From assembly GCF_014697355.1 (NCBI RefSeq), contig NZ_JACJRQ010000019.1, forward strand, positions 1 through 64,000: 64,000 bases of DNA. Reading direction: 5' to 3'. Position 1 is the first letter of the stretch; each line of letters opens with the position of its first letter. Of the stretch, positions 53,936-63,114 are shown in pieces. Origin of the DNA: Nostoc calcicola FACHB-3891. GTDB taxonomy: Bacteria; Cyanobacteriota; Cyanobacteriia; Cyanobacteriales; Nostocaceae. The notes below the pieces were generated by a model that was given only the letters and a program-made list of their open reading frames with translations, ran no database searches and was not told the origin of the DNA. Made by a program: the position numbers and the translations under genes.

Positions 53936-54575
53936 ATGCACTTTTCTTCTGTTCGCTGACTCGGCGCAAAACACCGTTAATAAACCGATGACCTTCGTCT
54001 CCACTGTACCGTTTGGCTAGCTCCACTGCTTCGTTGATGGCGATGCTGTCTGGAACTCCCAATAATTTCATTTCTGCCACAGCGATTTGCAGGATATCCC
54101 GGTCAATTTGAGCGAGTCGAGTTACTTGCCAATCTACAAGGGCATTAGATATGAGTTCATCTATAATTTGTCGATTTTCGTTGACTGTAATTACAAGCTC
54201 TTTAGCGTAATTGCGAACTCCCTTGTCCTGATTAGCTAGCTGAATTAATTCTGGAAAATCAACAGCCGTACCCAACTGATTGATTGCTGTCTGGGTAGAT
54301 GCGATCGCCTCTTGGAGCATTGTTCTAGCTGTATTCAGGTCAGAGGCGCGAGTTTGGCTACTTAAAAGGCGATCGTTACTGCGTTGCAGTTCACCTGCGG
54401 CATTATTCAGGGTATCTTGCACTTCCGTGGTCAAAGTGCGTACTGCTCCTAGTACCAATTTTGATACTAGTTGCTCGTCTTCCAATTTATCTAATTTCTT
54501 TGGGTTGACTGGCAGTTGGCTAAGGCTTAAAAGCGCCAACTCACGAGCAATTTGTTGGGGTTTACGAGGTTGCAT
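53934..54575 (-). CDS. nusB: Transcription antitermination factor NusB
   Basis: 213 residues, all-helical. N-terminal QQIARELALLSLSQLPVNPK, then a central charged/Gln region (insertion relative to E. coli) and the C-terminal NusB core (VTRLAQIDRDILQIAVAEMK; SIAINEAVELAKRYSGDEGHRFINGVLRRV). Acts in rRNA antitermination with S10. Longer than the 140-residue bacterial norm because of the middle insertion, as in other cyanobacteria. Confidence 0.95.
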   Translation of the reverse strand: MQPRKPQQIARELALLSLSQLPVNPKKLDKLEDEQLVSKLVLGAVRTLTTEVQDTLNNAAGELQRSNDRLLSSQTRASDLNTARTMLQEAIASTQTAINQLGTAVDFPELIQLANQDKGVRNYAKELVITVNENRQIIDELISNALVDWQVTRLAQIDRDILQIAVAEMKLLGVPDSIAINEAVELAKRYSGDEGHRFINGVLRRVSEQKKSA

Positions 54576-54697
54576 AAAACTGAGAGTTGATTGTGCGAGA
54601 ATTGATTAACCAGGCGGAACAAGCTTATAAGTCTATCAATTTTGGCACAGTCCAACAACAAAATTACGCATTTGCTTGTGACTTTGCCAGATAGAGT

Positions 54698-55411
54698 TTA
54701 AGTTTCTTCCACATGAAGAACTTGCTGTTTGATGTCGTCGTGTTTCATTTGCAATGTGGACTCTTTGGGGAGAATCAGGGGTGTACTGGGGGCAACAATT
54801 CCACCTGACACAACTATTTTAAAAGCGTCTTCAATTGACATGGATAAGTTCACCACCTCATCCTCAGGAACGGCTGCATACCATCCAGTAGTAGGATTCG
54901 GGGTGGTGGGGATAAAAACACTCAGCATCGGGCGAGACATTTGGGCTTGGATATCACCGCTGATTGCACCAGTAACAAAGCCGATCGCCCAAATTCCTCG
55001 GCGGGGATACTCAACTAAAACTACACGCCGAAACTTGCCATTGGAATCTTTGAGTATTGTTTCCAAAAGCTGTTTAAGGGTTTTGTATACCTGTCCAGCT
55101 AAAGGAATTGCCTGTAATAACCGCTCACCAAAATCTAGCAACCAACGTCCAGCAATATTCCTAGCCATCAAACCAATAAACAAGATACTTAGTAATGGTA
55201 CAGCTAGTCCTACTAGAAGATTCAGTATATTTACTAATATTGGGTGCAACCCGTCAAAGGGATTGAGTTGTTTGGGAATTTGGGTGAGAAAGTTGATTAC
55301 CCAAGTAGCAATGGTAATTGTTAGCCAGATGGTAGTTGCTAGGGGAATAACTACCAACAAACCAGCAATCAGGTCATTTTTGAAGTCCTGTTTTAGGCGA
55401 TCGATTACCAA
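54698..55411 (-). CDS. DUF502 membrane protein
   Basis: 237 residues from a TTG preceded by AGGAG (9 nt). Two membrane helices (LIAGLLVVIPLATTIWLTIT; ILNLLVGLAVPLLSILFIGL) are followed by a conserved soluble part (VYKTLKQLLETILKDSNGKF; RRGIWAIGFVTG; VFIPTTPNPTTGW). DUF502 / LAZ1-neighbour type; function unknown, membrane-located. Leads the DUF502-nusB-ftsY operon. Confidence 0.9.
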   Translation of the reverse strand: MVIDRLKQDFKNDLIAGLLVVIPLATTIWLTITIATWVINFLTQIPKQLNPFDGLHPILVNILNLLVGLAVPLLSILFIGLMARNIAGRWLLDFGERLLQAIPLAGQVYKTLKQLLETILKDSNGKFRRVVLVEYPRRGIWAIGFVTGAISGDIQAQMSRPMLSVFIPTTPNPTTGWYAAVPEDEVVNLSMSIEDAFKIVVSGGIVAPSTPLILPKESTLQMKHDDIKQQVLHVEET

Positions 55412-55811
55412 GCCTCGATTCTCCTGTTTTAAGCTATTTTCCTACAAGGATACACACAGACATCCGCCAAGGGAATAACGACTGGTTATTCTCAGGGAAT
55501 GTTACTTTTCTTTGCAAGACTTGTAAATGATTGTTACGAGTCTCTTAAGTTATTACTAATTTACCGCGTTCAATGAAAAGCTGCTCAAGATTGTGAAAGC
55601 AGCACGAGGTAAGCTGAAGAATTATTTTGTCTGGTCAATCAGTTATGTATTCACAGGAGCAGCTTTTCTGAAAAAGCTCCGTTAAAAATATTAATTTATT
55701 ATAATTGAAACACGCGTAGGGGCGCACAGGTGTGCGCCCCTACTGATTGATGAATTATGATAAATGCAATGCCTACGGCAAGGGCTTTGCCCAACGCAGC
55801 AGTTTCAGACT
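55412..55811. other. Spacer with perfect GTAGGGGCGCAC hairpin
   Basis: Contains GTAGGGGCGCAC-AGGT-GTGCGCCCCTAC at 55716-55743, a perfect 12-bp stem without a U tract, and GCCTACGGCAAGGGCTTTGCC just downstream. A dispersed cyanobacterial-type palindrome. No gene seen. Confidence 0.7.
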
Positions 55812-56720
55812 TTACACTGCATCAACGTGTGTAGTTTCTGAAGTCGCACACTGCACCTGTTGTGTATTTTCCTGCCTCAGAGTTGGTGTTGCGTTTAAGT
55901 CAGGTTTTGGTAGATACTTCATTTCCCAAACTTTGAGCAAAATCAAGTATTCGTAGAATGCTTGCAATGTACACCAAGCAAGACCAGCGCCTCGGTCTAA
56001 GCAACCGCCCAACAGAAAATACATATATATAAAGCGTAGCAAAGGTCTAGCAGGTAGACGCAAAGACAAATCTTTGAGGGCGCGGCGTCTTTCGACTTCT
56101 GACTTGCCAAAGAATAAATCTCCCCAGCTTACCTTTCCTTGTTCTAATTGATATAGAGTTTCTTGAGCTTCATCAGTGGAATAACGGTTATGTTTTTCAA
56201 TCCAGCGACTTAAGCCTTTGCTACAAGTGTAGTGGGGGTATGTTTCTTTTAAAAAGCTAGTTGCACCCTCACAAACTTCTCGTTCAGTGTGGCCGTAGTC
56301 AGTAAACCAAACTTTCCCGTGACGAAACAGGCGCATTTGGTAACGGGGATACTGTGTGCTGTAACGAATCCAACGATTCATAAACATGACCCGTTCAGCC
56401 ACATAGTAGCCAATGTAGTCTGGATTCTGACTTGCCTTTTGGCATTCGGCGAACAATTCCGGTGTCATCCGTTCGTCAGCTTCGAGAATGTAAACCCATT
56501 CGTACTTCGGGGAAATAGACTCTAACATCCAGGTGCGTTGGCGTCCGTGGCTTTCAAAGGCGTGTTGGGCAACGCGAATGGGATAGCGATTGGCGATTTC
56601 CACAGTGCGATCGCTACTGCATGAGTCTACAACAATGATGTCATCCGATAGCATCGCCGATTCGATACAAGCAGCAATATCTAGTTCTTCGTTATATGTC
56701 AGTATGTAAATTGAAAACAT
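55812..56720 (-). CDS. GT2 glycosyltransferase (WaaE/KdtX-like)
   Basis: 302 residues. GT-A fold: IYILTYNEELDIAACIESAM, DDIIVVDSCSSDRTVEIANRY, acidic motif YILEADERMTPEL (DxD-like EADE), then HTEREVCEG and a C-terminal segment. Probably transfers a sugar to a cell-surface glycan. Same direction as hpsJ, 150 bp downstream of it, so it may belong to the hps cluster (inference). Confidence 0.88.
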   Translation of the reverse strand: MFSIYILTYNEELDIAACIESAMLSDDIIVVDSCSSDRTVEIANRYPIRVAQHAFESHGRQRTWMLESISPKYEWVYILEADERMTPELFAECQKASQNPDYIGYYVAERVMFMNRWIRYSTQYPRYQMRLFRHGKVWFTDYGHTEREVCEGATSFLKETYPHYTCSKGLSRWIEKHNRYSTDEAQETLYQLEQGKVSWGDLFFGKSEVERRRALKDLSLRLPARPLLRFIYMYFLLGGCLDRGAGLAWCTLQAFYEYLILLKVWEMKYLPKPDLNATPTLRQENTQQVQCATSETTHVDAV

Positions 56721-56740
56721 TCCCAGGTTTTATATTAAGA

Positions 56741-56866
56741 GTTAGGAGTTAGGAGTTAGGAGTTAGGAGTTAGGAATTAGAAGTTAGGAGTTAGGAGTTA
56801 GGAGTTATTCTCCCCCTGCTCCCTCATCTCCCCCATCTCCCCCACTCCCCACTCCCCACTCCCGAA
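56741..56866. repeat. GTTAGGA array followed by C-run block
   Basis: Five GTTAGGA copies, ATTAGAA, three more copies, then CTCCCCCTGCTCCCTC and CCCACTCCCCACTCCCC runs. Lies between hpsJ-like and the GT2 gene. Confidence 0.85.
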
Positions 56867-56870
56867 AAAA

Positions 56871-57713
56871 TTAGCGTGCGGTAGCTTTAGGTTTACCACC
56901 TTGTAAAGCACCTCTGCTTCTTAAACCTGTCCAGCCGATGATAATGTAACCAATAGACAACAGCAAACTGCTAATACCAATCCGCAGTCCAGACTTCCAT
57001 GCGGTATCTTTAGCTTGATTTACAGTTTCATCCCTGCGTTGGCGAATTTGGCTCAATTGTTGAGTTCTCAGCGTCTGAATATCTGTTTGTTGTTCGATCG
57101 CTTTGTCAAGTGCTTGAGGATCTGTTTTTGCCTTCTTTAGTAAGTCTTTTATATTTGGAGGAATTTGGGAGCTTTCAAGTGCTTGCTTGTATCTTTGCTC
57201 ATCTTTGAGGAGTTCGGTAAACTGAGCTTTGGTTTGACTCCGCAGCTGTTCTAGCTGAGCTTTTCCTTGTTCAGTATTCAGTTGTGCTTGCAATTGCGAT
57301 AATCGGTTGTTAAGTTGAACTTCAGCCTGATCTGCTTCTTGGGTGATTCGATTAATCGTTTGATTTTTAGCTTGATTCACATTATTGAGATGTAGGGGAA
57401 AAATTAGCAAGAACATCAACCCTAAAATACTTGAGAGAATCAAAGCCGGAAATCTTAAATCAACACCTTGGGGACGATCGCTTCCCGCATCAGCGCTACC
57501 AATCCAATGTCCTGCAAACAAAAGCCCCAAACCTACCAAAGGAACAATTCCCCGATCCACTAAGGCTGTGGCCAAATTTATTTGCCAAGCGCGATCGGTT
57601 GGTTGAAAGGGTAACAAGAGAATCAAAAAGTCAACAAAAAACGACAAAATGCAGATTATTCCAACTACCTTAACTGTGAGGGCAGTACTAGCGGAAGTAA
57701 AACGGTTAACCAT
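56871..57713 (-). CDS. hpsJ: HpsJ family protein
   Basis: 280 residues. N-terminal membrane helices (VVGIICILSFFVDFLILLL; GIVPLVGLGLLFAGHWIG; PALILSSILGLMFLLIFPLH), a long coiled coil (about 115-225, rich in Q, L, K and E), and a final helix (IGISSLLLSIGYIIIGWTGL). This layout matches the cyanobacterial HpsJ family from the hormogonium polysaccharide locus. Exact biochemical role unknown. Inner membrane, coiled coil periplasmic or cytoplasmic. Confidence 0.75.
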   Translation of the reverse strand: MVNRFTSASTALTVKVVGIICILSFFVDFLILLLPFQPTDRAWQINLATALVDRGIVPLVGLGLLFAGHWIGSADAGSDRPQGVDLRFPALILSSILGLMFLLIFPLHLNNVNQAKNQTINRITQEADQAEVQLNNRLSQLQAQLNTEQGKAQLEQLRSQTKAQFTELLKDEQRYKQALESSQIPPNIKDLLKKAKTDPQALDKAIEQQTDIQTLRTQQLSQIRQRRDETVNQAKDTAWKSGLRIGISSLLLSIGYIIIGWTGLRSRGALQGGKPKATAR

Positions 57714-58041
57714 AGTTTTTCAAACTTGCGGTGAATACGAGTGATTTTCATATTTCAAGTTACTTGAATATTGTGCCCATGACCGTAAATGTTCTATAGA
57801 AACACAAACCAGATTCAATAACGGTGAAACCTCTCTACCTCTTGGTTTTCAACTAGGCCAGAGTAACATTTGTTATGCCTAGTGTCTTCAGGAAATTCCT
57901 AGTATTTGAAGATACGGAGCTAATGCGGGGCTGTAGACTCAGATCCCCGACTTCTCGAAGAAATCGGGGATCTAAACGCTCCCTACCTCCGACTTCTGTT
58001 TGCGTCCCCGCGTAAGAGCGTCCCCGTGTCTTGTTCCTTTC
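57714..58041. other. Spacer with AGATCCCCGA palindrome
   Basis: At 57941-57973 an imperfect palindrome pairs AGATCCCCGACTTCT with AAATCGGGGATCT, a dispersed cyanobacterial-type repeat. No gene. Confidence 0.7.
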
Positions 58042-58701
58042 TCATCCCTCTCCCACAAAGGCTTTTTCCCAAATTGGCAGATCTTCTGGTCGGTCAACGT
58101 CGGCTAAAGGCGTCAAATTCACATGTGATAAATTAAGCTTCTGAGCAATCTCGACAGTTTTCTGGAATACTTGAGCAGTTCCCCATTTGATGTTAGCGAA
58201 TAACTCTGGGATGGGTTGCTGCAAACCAATTAAGTAATATCCACCGTCTATTGCTGGGCCAAGTACGAGTTCAAAGGTGTGTAACCGATCAAAGGCTGTC
58301 GCTAAAACTTGGGCATTTACTCCAGGACAATCTGTACCGATGATAATTGCTTTTTCTGCACCAAATTGGAAAGCTTGGAGGAGCGATCGCGCCATCCGCA
58401 AACCTAGATCCCCTTCACCTTGACACTGGTAAACTAAATTCAACCCCAACCAGTCTTGCATAAGTTGCAAATCACCACCTGCAAAGCGTACTTCCACAGA
58501 TATGTCAATGATTTTTTGCAATTCTTTAACCTCAAATATTGTATGTTCAGTCATTTGGCGTTGAAGATTAGCAGCCCCAACAGATCCTAAAACAGGTATC
58601 AATCGGGTTTTCGTCTTCCCTGGTTCAGGATAGCGAGTGAAAATAATCAAGTGCTGTTTTGGGCTTGCTGGTAAGTTCAGCACGCAATACCTTAATTTCA
58701 A
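58042..58701 (-). CDS. TIGR04282/DUF2064 GT-A-fold glycosyltransferase
   Basis: 219 residues from a TTG; an internal GTG (codon 7, VLNLPASPKQH) is possible. LIIFTRYPEPGKTKTRLIP resembles the nucleotide-binding loop of the family; AIIIGTDCPGVNAQVL carries the DxD-like motif; GPAIDGGYYLIGL and DVDRPEDL complete the pattern. Family members include arsenosugar-pathway enzymes, but substrates vary. It lies in the hps run and may act in polysaccharide synthesis. Confidence 0.88.
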   Translation of the reverse strand: MKLRYCVLNLPASPKQHLIIFTRYPEPGKTKTRLIPVLGSVGAANLQRQMTEHTIFEVKELQKIIDISVEVRFAGGDLQLMQDWLGLNLVYQCQGEGDLGLRMARSLLQAFQFGAEKAIIIGTDCPGVNAQVLATAFDRLHTFELVLGPAIDGGYYLIGLQQPIPELFANIKWGTAQVFQKTVEIAQKLNLSHVNLTPLADVDRPEDLPIWEKAFVGEG

Positions 58702-58716
58702 TAAACTAAAAACATA

Positions 58717-59283
58717 TTAATAGCAATACTTGCCGTCATTGGTTGTAGTATGCTCTTTTGCCGTTCGCATTGCCCCTAAAATCGTTGAAACAATAACACA
58801 ACGCTTACTTTTACCGCCAGACTTACTCGATAGCGTAATTCGTCCTAGAGGTGGTTCCTTAACATTACCTCTGTAATTAAATTGGATTTGCTTAATCCCA
58901 TTTGTCTCTTCTAAGGTCGTTTCTGCATCTAACCGCACATTAGAATCTAAATTATTCCAGTTAGCATCAGATGAGTTTACTGTAGCGGAATGAACAGCCC
59001 ATTGAACAATGCCATTTTGCTCGCGAAAACTAGCTTGCCAAGTCAATTTTTCCTTGGCGGCTTGCCTTTGAGCTTGGCGCATCGCATGGTAAACTTCGTT
59101 TTGAGCAGTGTTAAGGCGGCGAGTAGCCACAAAAGCCATCCAATTTGGTATTCCCAGACTGGCTAATATACCAATTAATAGAACGATTACTAAAGTTTCA
59201 GGTAAAGTAAAACCACTACTAGAGTGATTATTGAAAAGATTTTTTGGATTAACTAGAGATGGTAAATGCGCCTGGGTATTCAT
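58717..59283 (-). CDS. GspH/FimT-like pseudopilin (HpsH-position)
   Basis: 188 residues. The prepilin motif SSSGFTLPETLVIVLLIGIL is preceded by a 30-residue leader, with Gly before the cut and Glu5 after it. A beta-rich C-terminal domain follows (RRLNTAQNEVYHAMRQAQRQ; NYRGNVKEPPLGRITLSSKS; CVIVSTILGAMRTAKE). Type II secretion/type IV pilus pseudopilin. Its start overlaps the end of the upstream glycosyltransferase by 35 bp. In Nostoc the hps locus ends its GT genes with a pseudopilin, so this is probably the hpsH equivalent (positional inference). Confidence 0.85.
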   Translation of the reverse strand: MNTQAHLPSLVNPKNLFNNHSSSGFTLPETLVIVLLIGILASLGIPNWMAFVATRRLNTAQNEVYHAMRQAQRQAAKEKLTWQASFREQNGIVQWAVHSATVNSSDANWNNLDSNVRLDAETTLEETNGIKQIQFNYRGNVKEPPLGRITLSSKSGGKSKRCVIVSTILGAMRTAKEHTTTNDGKYCY

Positions 59284-60304
59284 TTTTATTTTCTGGTCTT
59301 TTTTCAGTTACCCAAGTGTTTAGCAATATTTCAGTTTTTTGGCTTTTGAGTTCACGCTGGTTAGTAATACTGTGGAATAAGGTGGGAAAAATCAGGATAA
59401 TAGCAATTTTTAATAATACTTTTGAAGTGAAATTTATATTCTGAAATCTTGAAGAATCATTCAGAAAATATTTCCATAAAAATTGAGCCGCAGTTAAACC
59501 TTTTTGTCGATTCAATGGCTTTTGTAAAGCTTTGCATGTGAGGTATTTGTATAAATTAGCAATACTTATATTCCAAGTTTTGTTAAGTGCTGAAGGTCTT
59601 TCTTTGTATGCTCTTTCAAGTAGTTGCAAGCACGCTTTTTCCTGTCTGACAAGATTAGAAGATACTGAGTTAGCACTAATTCGGTATAAGATTTGTACAG
59701 ATGGTACACATATAAAATTAAATTTAGAAGCTAATCGCAGCCACATATCCCAATCCTGAGCCGCAGTTAGGGATTCGTCAAAGCCACCTAATGTAATTAA
59801 AGCTTTTCTACAAATTAAGGGATTAGAGCCATTTTCTAGAAAGTTAGTGACTAATAAAGTTTCATAAACATCGCCATTTAGATTAATGCGCTTACCTGAA
59901 AGTACAAATTTTCCATTTGCATCAATATAATCAGTCCAGCTATAAGCAACTTTCGCAGTCAAATTTTCTTGCAAAGCCTTTAATTGAGATTCAAGTTTAT
60001 CAGGTGTCCAAAGATCGTCAGCATCTAAGAAACTAACAAATTCTCCAGCTGCAAGGTGTAGTCCTCGGTTACGACTGACATTTCCGCCCCCGTTGGGATA
60101 AGAAAATACTTTGATTCGAGGGTCTTGGATTTGTGTAACAATATCTAAAGTAGAGTCTTGTGAACCATCATTAATTACAATTAATTCTAGGTTGGTAAAA
60201 GTTTGATTCAGAACAGAATTAATTGTATGACTAATAGTGCTTTCACTATTGTAAGCAGGTATAATTACAGAAACTTTAGGCAATGATTGACTAGAATTAA
60301 TCAT
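59249..60304 (-). CDS. GT2 glycosyltransferase (hps cluster)
   Basis: 351 residues. GT-A: SVIIPAYNSESTISHTINSV, LIVINDGSQDSTLDI, SFLDADDLWTPDKLE (DxD-type LDADD), then SRNRGLHLAAGE earlier and WDMWLRLASKF. A C-terminal hydrophobic helix (VLLKIAIILIFPTLFH) suggests membrane attachment. Probably adds a sugar to hormogonium polysaccharide (inference from locus). One nt separates it from the upstream GT; overlaps the pseudopilin downstream. Confidence 0.9.
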   Translation of the reverse strand: MINSSQSLPKVSVIIPAYNSESTISHTINSVLNQTFTNLELIVINDGSQDSTLDIVTQIQDPRIKVFSYPNGGGNVSRNRGLHLAAGEFVSFLDADDLWTPDKLESQLKALQENLTAKVAYSWTDYIDANGKFVLSGKRINLNGDVYETLLVTNFLENGSNPLICRKALITLGGFDESLTAAQDWDMWLRLASKFNFICVPSVQILYRISANSVSSNLVRQEKACLQLLERAYKERPSALNKTWNISIANLYKYLTCKALQKPLNRQKGLTAAQFLWKYFLNDSSRFQNINFTSKVLLKIAIILIFPTLFHSITNQRELKSQKTEILLNTWVTEKRPENKNEYPGAFTISS

Positions 60305-60305
60305 T

Positions 60306-61298
60306 TTATATGGCTACTTTGTTTTTGAAGAATTTCCCTAAATTACATTTAAAGTAATAAAAAGGACTCATCATACTAGCCAGGTAAAATTCCATTTCAA
60401 AAAGTGCAATTAGATTATTTTTTAATTGCCCTTTATACTTAATAAGATAATGCAACACTCGACGCAAATTTCCTAAAAAAGTTTTCACAAACACTATTGG
60501 TTTTTGCCAATTTTTAGTATTTATCAAGCGTAGTTGGAAAATACACAAGCCACAGCCGCGTGCCAAATTTAGTAGGTAATCTCTTTCAAATCGCCACTGT
60601 GGTATTTGATGGTAAGTATGCATGGTAGGATTATACCAAATTTCCCAGCCTGCATAATGTATATAAAGTAAAGGTTCATAGTCCTCACCTTGCACTAAAA
60701 TACCAGGTAACTTGCCACTTAAAATAGGTCGTTGTGGTACATTTTCGCACCATGCTTGTTTGCGGATAACAATTGCAGCACCAGGGGGAAGTCTTAAATT
60801 ATCCGCATCAAATAAATGTGGATTTGAGCCATGTTCTCTGATAGCTAAAAAACCTTGAATTTTTTCAAAATTTTCTGGTGGTTTTACTTCAAAATCACCA
60901 TGAATTTGTCCACTCCAAACACCTGCTTGAGGATGTTCTAATCCAAAGGCATATGCTTCTGCTAACCAATCAAGTGCAGGTAAATTATCATCATCTAAAA
61001 ATGCAATTAGCTCACCTCTGGCTTCGCGTACTGCCTGCAATCGTGCAAAAGCGGCTCCCTGTTCTTTTTCAAAGGAATATCTTAAATGACAGCTTCCATC
61101 AAATAATTTTTGGTAATTATCTATTATTTCAGATGTGCTATCAGAACTATTATTATCAACAATAAGAATTTCCCATTTAAGGCTTTGTACTCCTGTCTGA
61201 GTTAACAGCTTATCCAAAATTTTAGGTAAACGGGTTGCTCCGTTATATGTAGGAATGGCTACGGTAATATCTAATTTTTCTACTATTAATTCAGTCAT
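60306..61298 (-). CDS. GT2 glycosyltransferase, HpsE-like paralogue (HpsF position)
   Basis: 330 residues, close paralogue of the gene upstream (shared TVAIPTYNGATRLP, LIVDNNSSDSTSEI, AFARLQAVREARGELIAFLDDDN, PPGAAIVIRKQAW). GT-A catalytic acidic LDDDN. Probable inner-membrane-associated polysaccharide transferase. 5 bp from the upstream GT stop, so tightly coupled. Divergence from its neighbour suggests a different acceptor. Confidence 0.9.
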   Translation of the reverse strand: MTELIVEKLDITVAIPTYNGATRLPKILDKLLTQTGVQSLKWEILIVDNNSSDSTSEIIDNYQKLFDGSCHLRYSFEKEQGAAFARLQAVREARGELIAFLDDDNLPALDWLAEAYAFGLEHPQAGVWSGQIHGDFEVKPPENFEKIQGFLAIREHGSNPHLFDADNLRLPPGAAIVIRKQAWCENVPQRPILSGKLPGILVQGEDYEPLLYIHYAGWEIWYNPTMHTYHQIPQWRFERDYLLNLARGCGLCIFQLRLINTKNWQKPIVFVKTFLGNLRRVLHYLIKYKGQLKNNLIALFEMEFYLASMMSPFYYFKCNLGKFFKNKVAI

Positions 61299-61303
61299 AA
61301 TAT

Positions 61304-62278
61304 TTAATACTCTGATAATTTATTTTTCAAATAACCATTTTTCCAAAGATAAAACGGACTCATTAAACTACTTAAAAAAAGTTGCATTTCGCAAGCAGCT
61401 ACCAAATCCTGTTTTAAGTTAGTTCGATATTTGAGTAAGTGTAAAGTGATTTTACGTAGGTCATTTATCATATAAGCTAAAAAAGCGATCGGTTTATACC
61501 AAGGTTGTATATTTACCATCCTAGTTACATAACGGCTAAGTCCAATACCTTGAAAAAATGGAATTAAATATTCTTTTTGTAGCCGCGAGCTTGGTATTTT
61601 ATGAGAAATTTCCATTTCTGGGTTATACCAAATTTCCCATCCTGATTTTTGGATGTAAGACAACATTTCTAAGTCTTCACTGGTAAGCATGTTACCTTTG
61701 ACTCTACCAGTTAAAATAGATTTTTGTGGTAAACTTTGTAACCACGCTTGTTTACGGACAACAAGTCCGGCAGAAGGAGGTAGCAATCTATTTTTTGCTT
61801 CATATAATAGAGGTAAATTTCCTCGTTCTGTAATTGCTAAGAATGGGGCAATTCTCTGGAAATTTTCTGGTGGTTCCACTTCCCAGTCGGGATGAATTTG
61901 GCTAGCAAAAGCTCCCGCTTTTGGATACTTTTGGGCAAAAGTATAAGCTGAGGCTATCCAATTTGATATCGGATAATTATCATCATCTAAAAAACCTATT
62001 AATTTGCCCTTAGCTTCTGCTACTGCCTTTTTTCTGGCATAAGCTGCACCTTGTTTTGCTTCAAAGCAATACTTTAAAGGGTAAGGACATTGCCAATTTT
62101 GTTGATAGGCTTGGACAAGTTTAGCTGTGTTATCAGTGCTGTTATTGTCTACAACTATAATTTCCCAAGATAAATTTTCCGTATGAAGTTGGTTTTTTAG
62201 TCGCTCTAGTAGTTCAGGCAAACGACTTTCACCGTTGTAAGTTGGGATAGCTACAGTAAAATCTAAGCAATCTGTCAT
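61304..62278 (-). CDS. hpsE: Hormogonium polysaccharide GT2 glycosyltransferase, HpsE-like
   Basis: 324 residues. TVAIPTYNGESRLPELLERL, EIIVVDNNSTDNTAKLVQ, AYARKKAVAEAKGKLIGF followed by LDDDN, IHPDWEVEPPENFQRIAPFL, LLPPSAGLVVRKQAW. The 'PPENF' and 'LPPxAGLVVRKQAW' stretches match HpsE proteins as I remember them. In Nostoc, hpsE is needed for the hormogonium polysaccharide and motility. Confidence 0.78.
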   Translation of the reverse strand: MTDCLDFTVAIPTYNGESRLPELLERLKNQLHTENLSWEIIVVDNNSTDNTAKLVQAYQQNWQCPYPLKYCFEAKQGAAYARKKAVAEAKGKLIGFLDDDNYPISNWIASAYTFAQKYPKAGAFASQIHPDWEVEPPENFQRIAPFLAITERGNLPLLYEAKNRLLPPSAGLVVRKQAWLQSLPQKSILTGRVKGNMLTSEDLEMLSYIQKSGWEIWYNPEMEISHKIPSSRLQKEYLIPFFQGIGLSRYVTRMVNIQPWYKPIAFLAYMINDLRKITLHLLKYRTNLKQDLVAACEMQLFLSSLMSPFYLWKNGYLKNKLSEY

Positions 62279-62423
62279 TTCGTAAAAGTTATATTTTATT
62301 AGAACAATTTTTCAGACATTTCAAATCAAAAACCGAACTGGATTTTACAATTTTGCTCTCAAAGTCCAGTTTCAGGTACCGTATTTATATGGAATTTTTG
62401 AGAGGATGCGCTACAAAAAACAT

Positions 62424-63077
62424 TTAATTCGTGCAACCCGAGTCTTTTGCTGTTCGCATTCCTCCAAGGAGAGTTTGCACTATGACGTAGCGTTTTAATG
62501 CACTAGCTTCAGTGGTTCCTGTCTTGGGTGCAGCTACCATAACTTTTAGACATGTATCGGCAACAGTACCATTAGACTTATTTGCCAAAGCACCCATGTA
62601 GTCGAAAGTAATGATAGCGGTTCCTGGCGCAGTACTAACTTCACCTGTAGCATTTTTTGTATTGGAAGCAGAAATGTTGGTGTACAGCAAAACTTGTCCC
62701 GGATTAGATGCCATATCCTGACCTAAAGATTTCCATACAACACCTGAAGTCGGTGTCACAGCACCCTGATGAATGAGGAACTTGGGAACATTATCTTCAA
62801 CTTTAAAACTTACACTGTAAGTAAGTTTTTTATTTTTAGCTTCACGCTGTGCATCTTGTAGGGCAGCTAGAACAGCGTCATTAGCTTTATTTACCCGCTG
62901 TCGATTCACAAAGGCAAGCCAACCAGGAGATGCGATCGCTGCTAAAACTCCAATCATTAACACCACTACAAGTACTTCTATTAAAGTAAAGCCAGCATCA
63001 GATTGAGGATGAAATCGCTCCTTGGTGTTTTGATTACAGATCCTAGTGTGCAATAACTTTAAAGTTAGGTTGTCCAT
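62424..63077 (-). CDS. GspH/FimT-like pseudopilin (HpsD position)
   Basis: 217 residues. 29-residue leader then prepilin motif SDAGFTLIEVLVVVLMIGVL with Glu5, followed by helical LAFVNRQRVNKANDAVLAAL and a C-terminal domain (TYSVSFKVEDNVPKFLIHQG; AIITFDYMGALANKSNG; KRYVIVQTLLGGMRTAKDSG). Shares the 'LGxMRTAKE/D' ending with the pseudopilin at 58717, so the two are paralogues. 37 bp after the hpsC-like gene. Type II secretion/pilus-like assembly at the inner membrane. Confidence 0.85.
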   Translation of the reverse strand: MDNLTLKLLHTRICNQNTKERFHPQSDAGFTLIEVLVVVLMIGVLAAIASPGWLAFVNRQRVNKANDAVLAALQDAQREAKNKKLTYSVSFKVEDNVPKFLIHQGAVTPTSGVVWKSLGQDMASNPGQVLLYTNISASNTKNATGEVSTAPGTAIITFDYMGALANKSNGTVADTCLKVMVAAPKTGTTEASALKRYVIVQTLLGGMRTAKDSGCTN

Positions 63078-63114
63078 AATGCCCCACCATTAATTGTGCT
63101 GTCTATTGTTAAAT

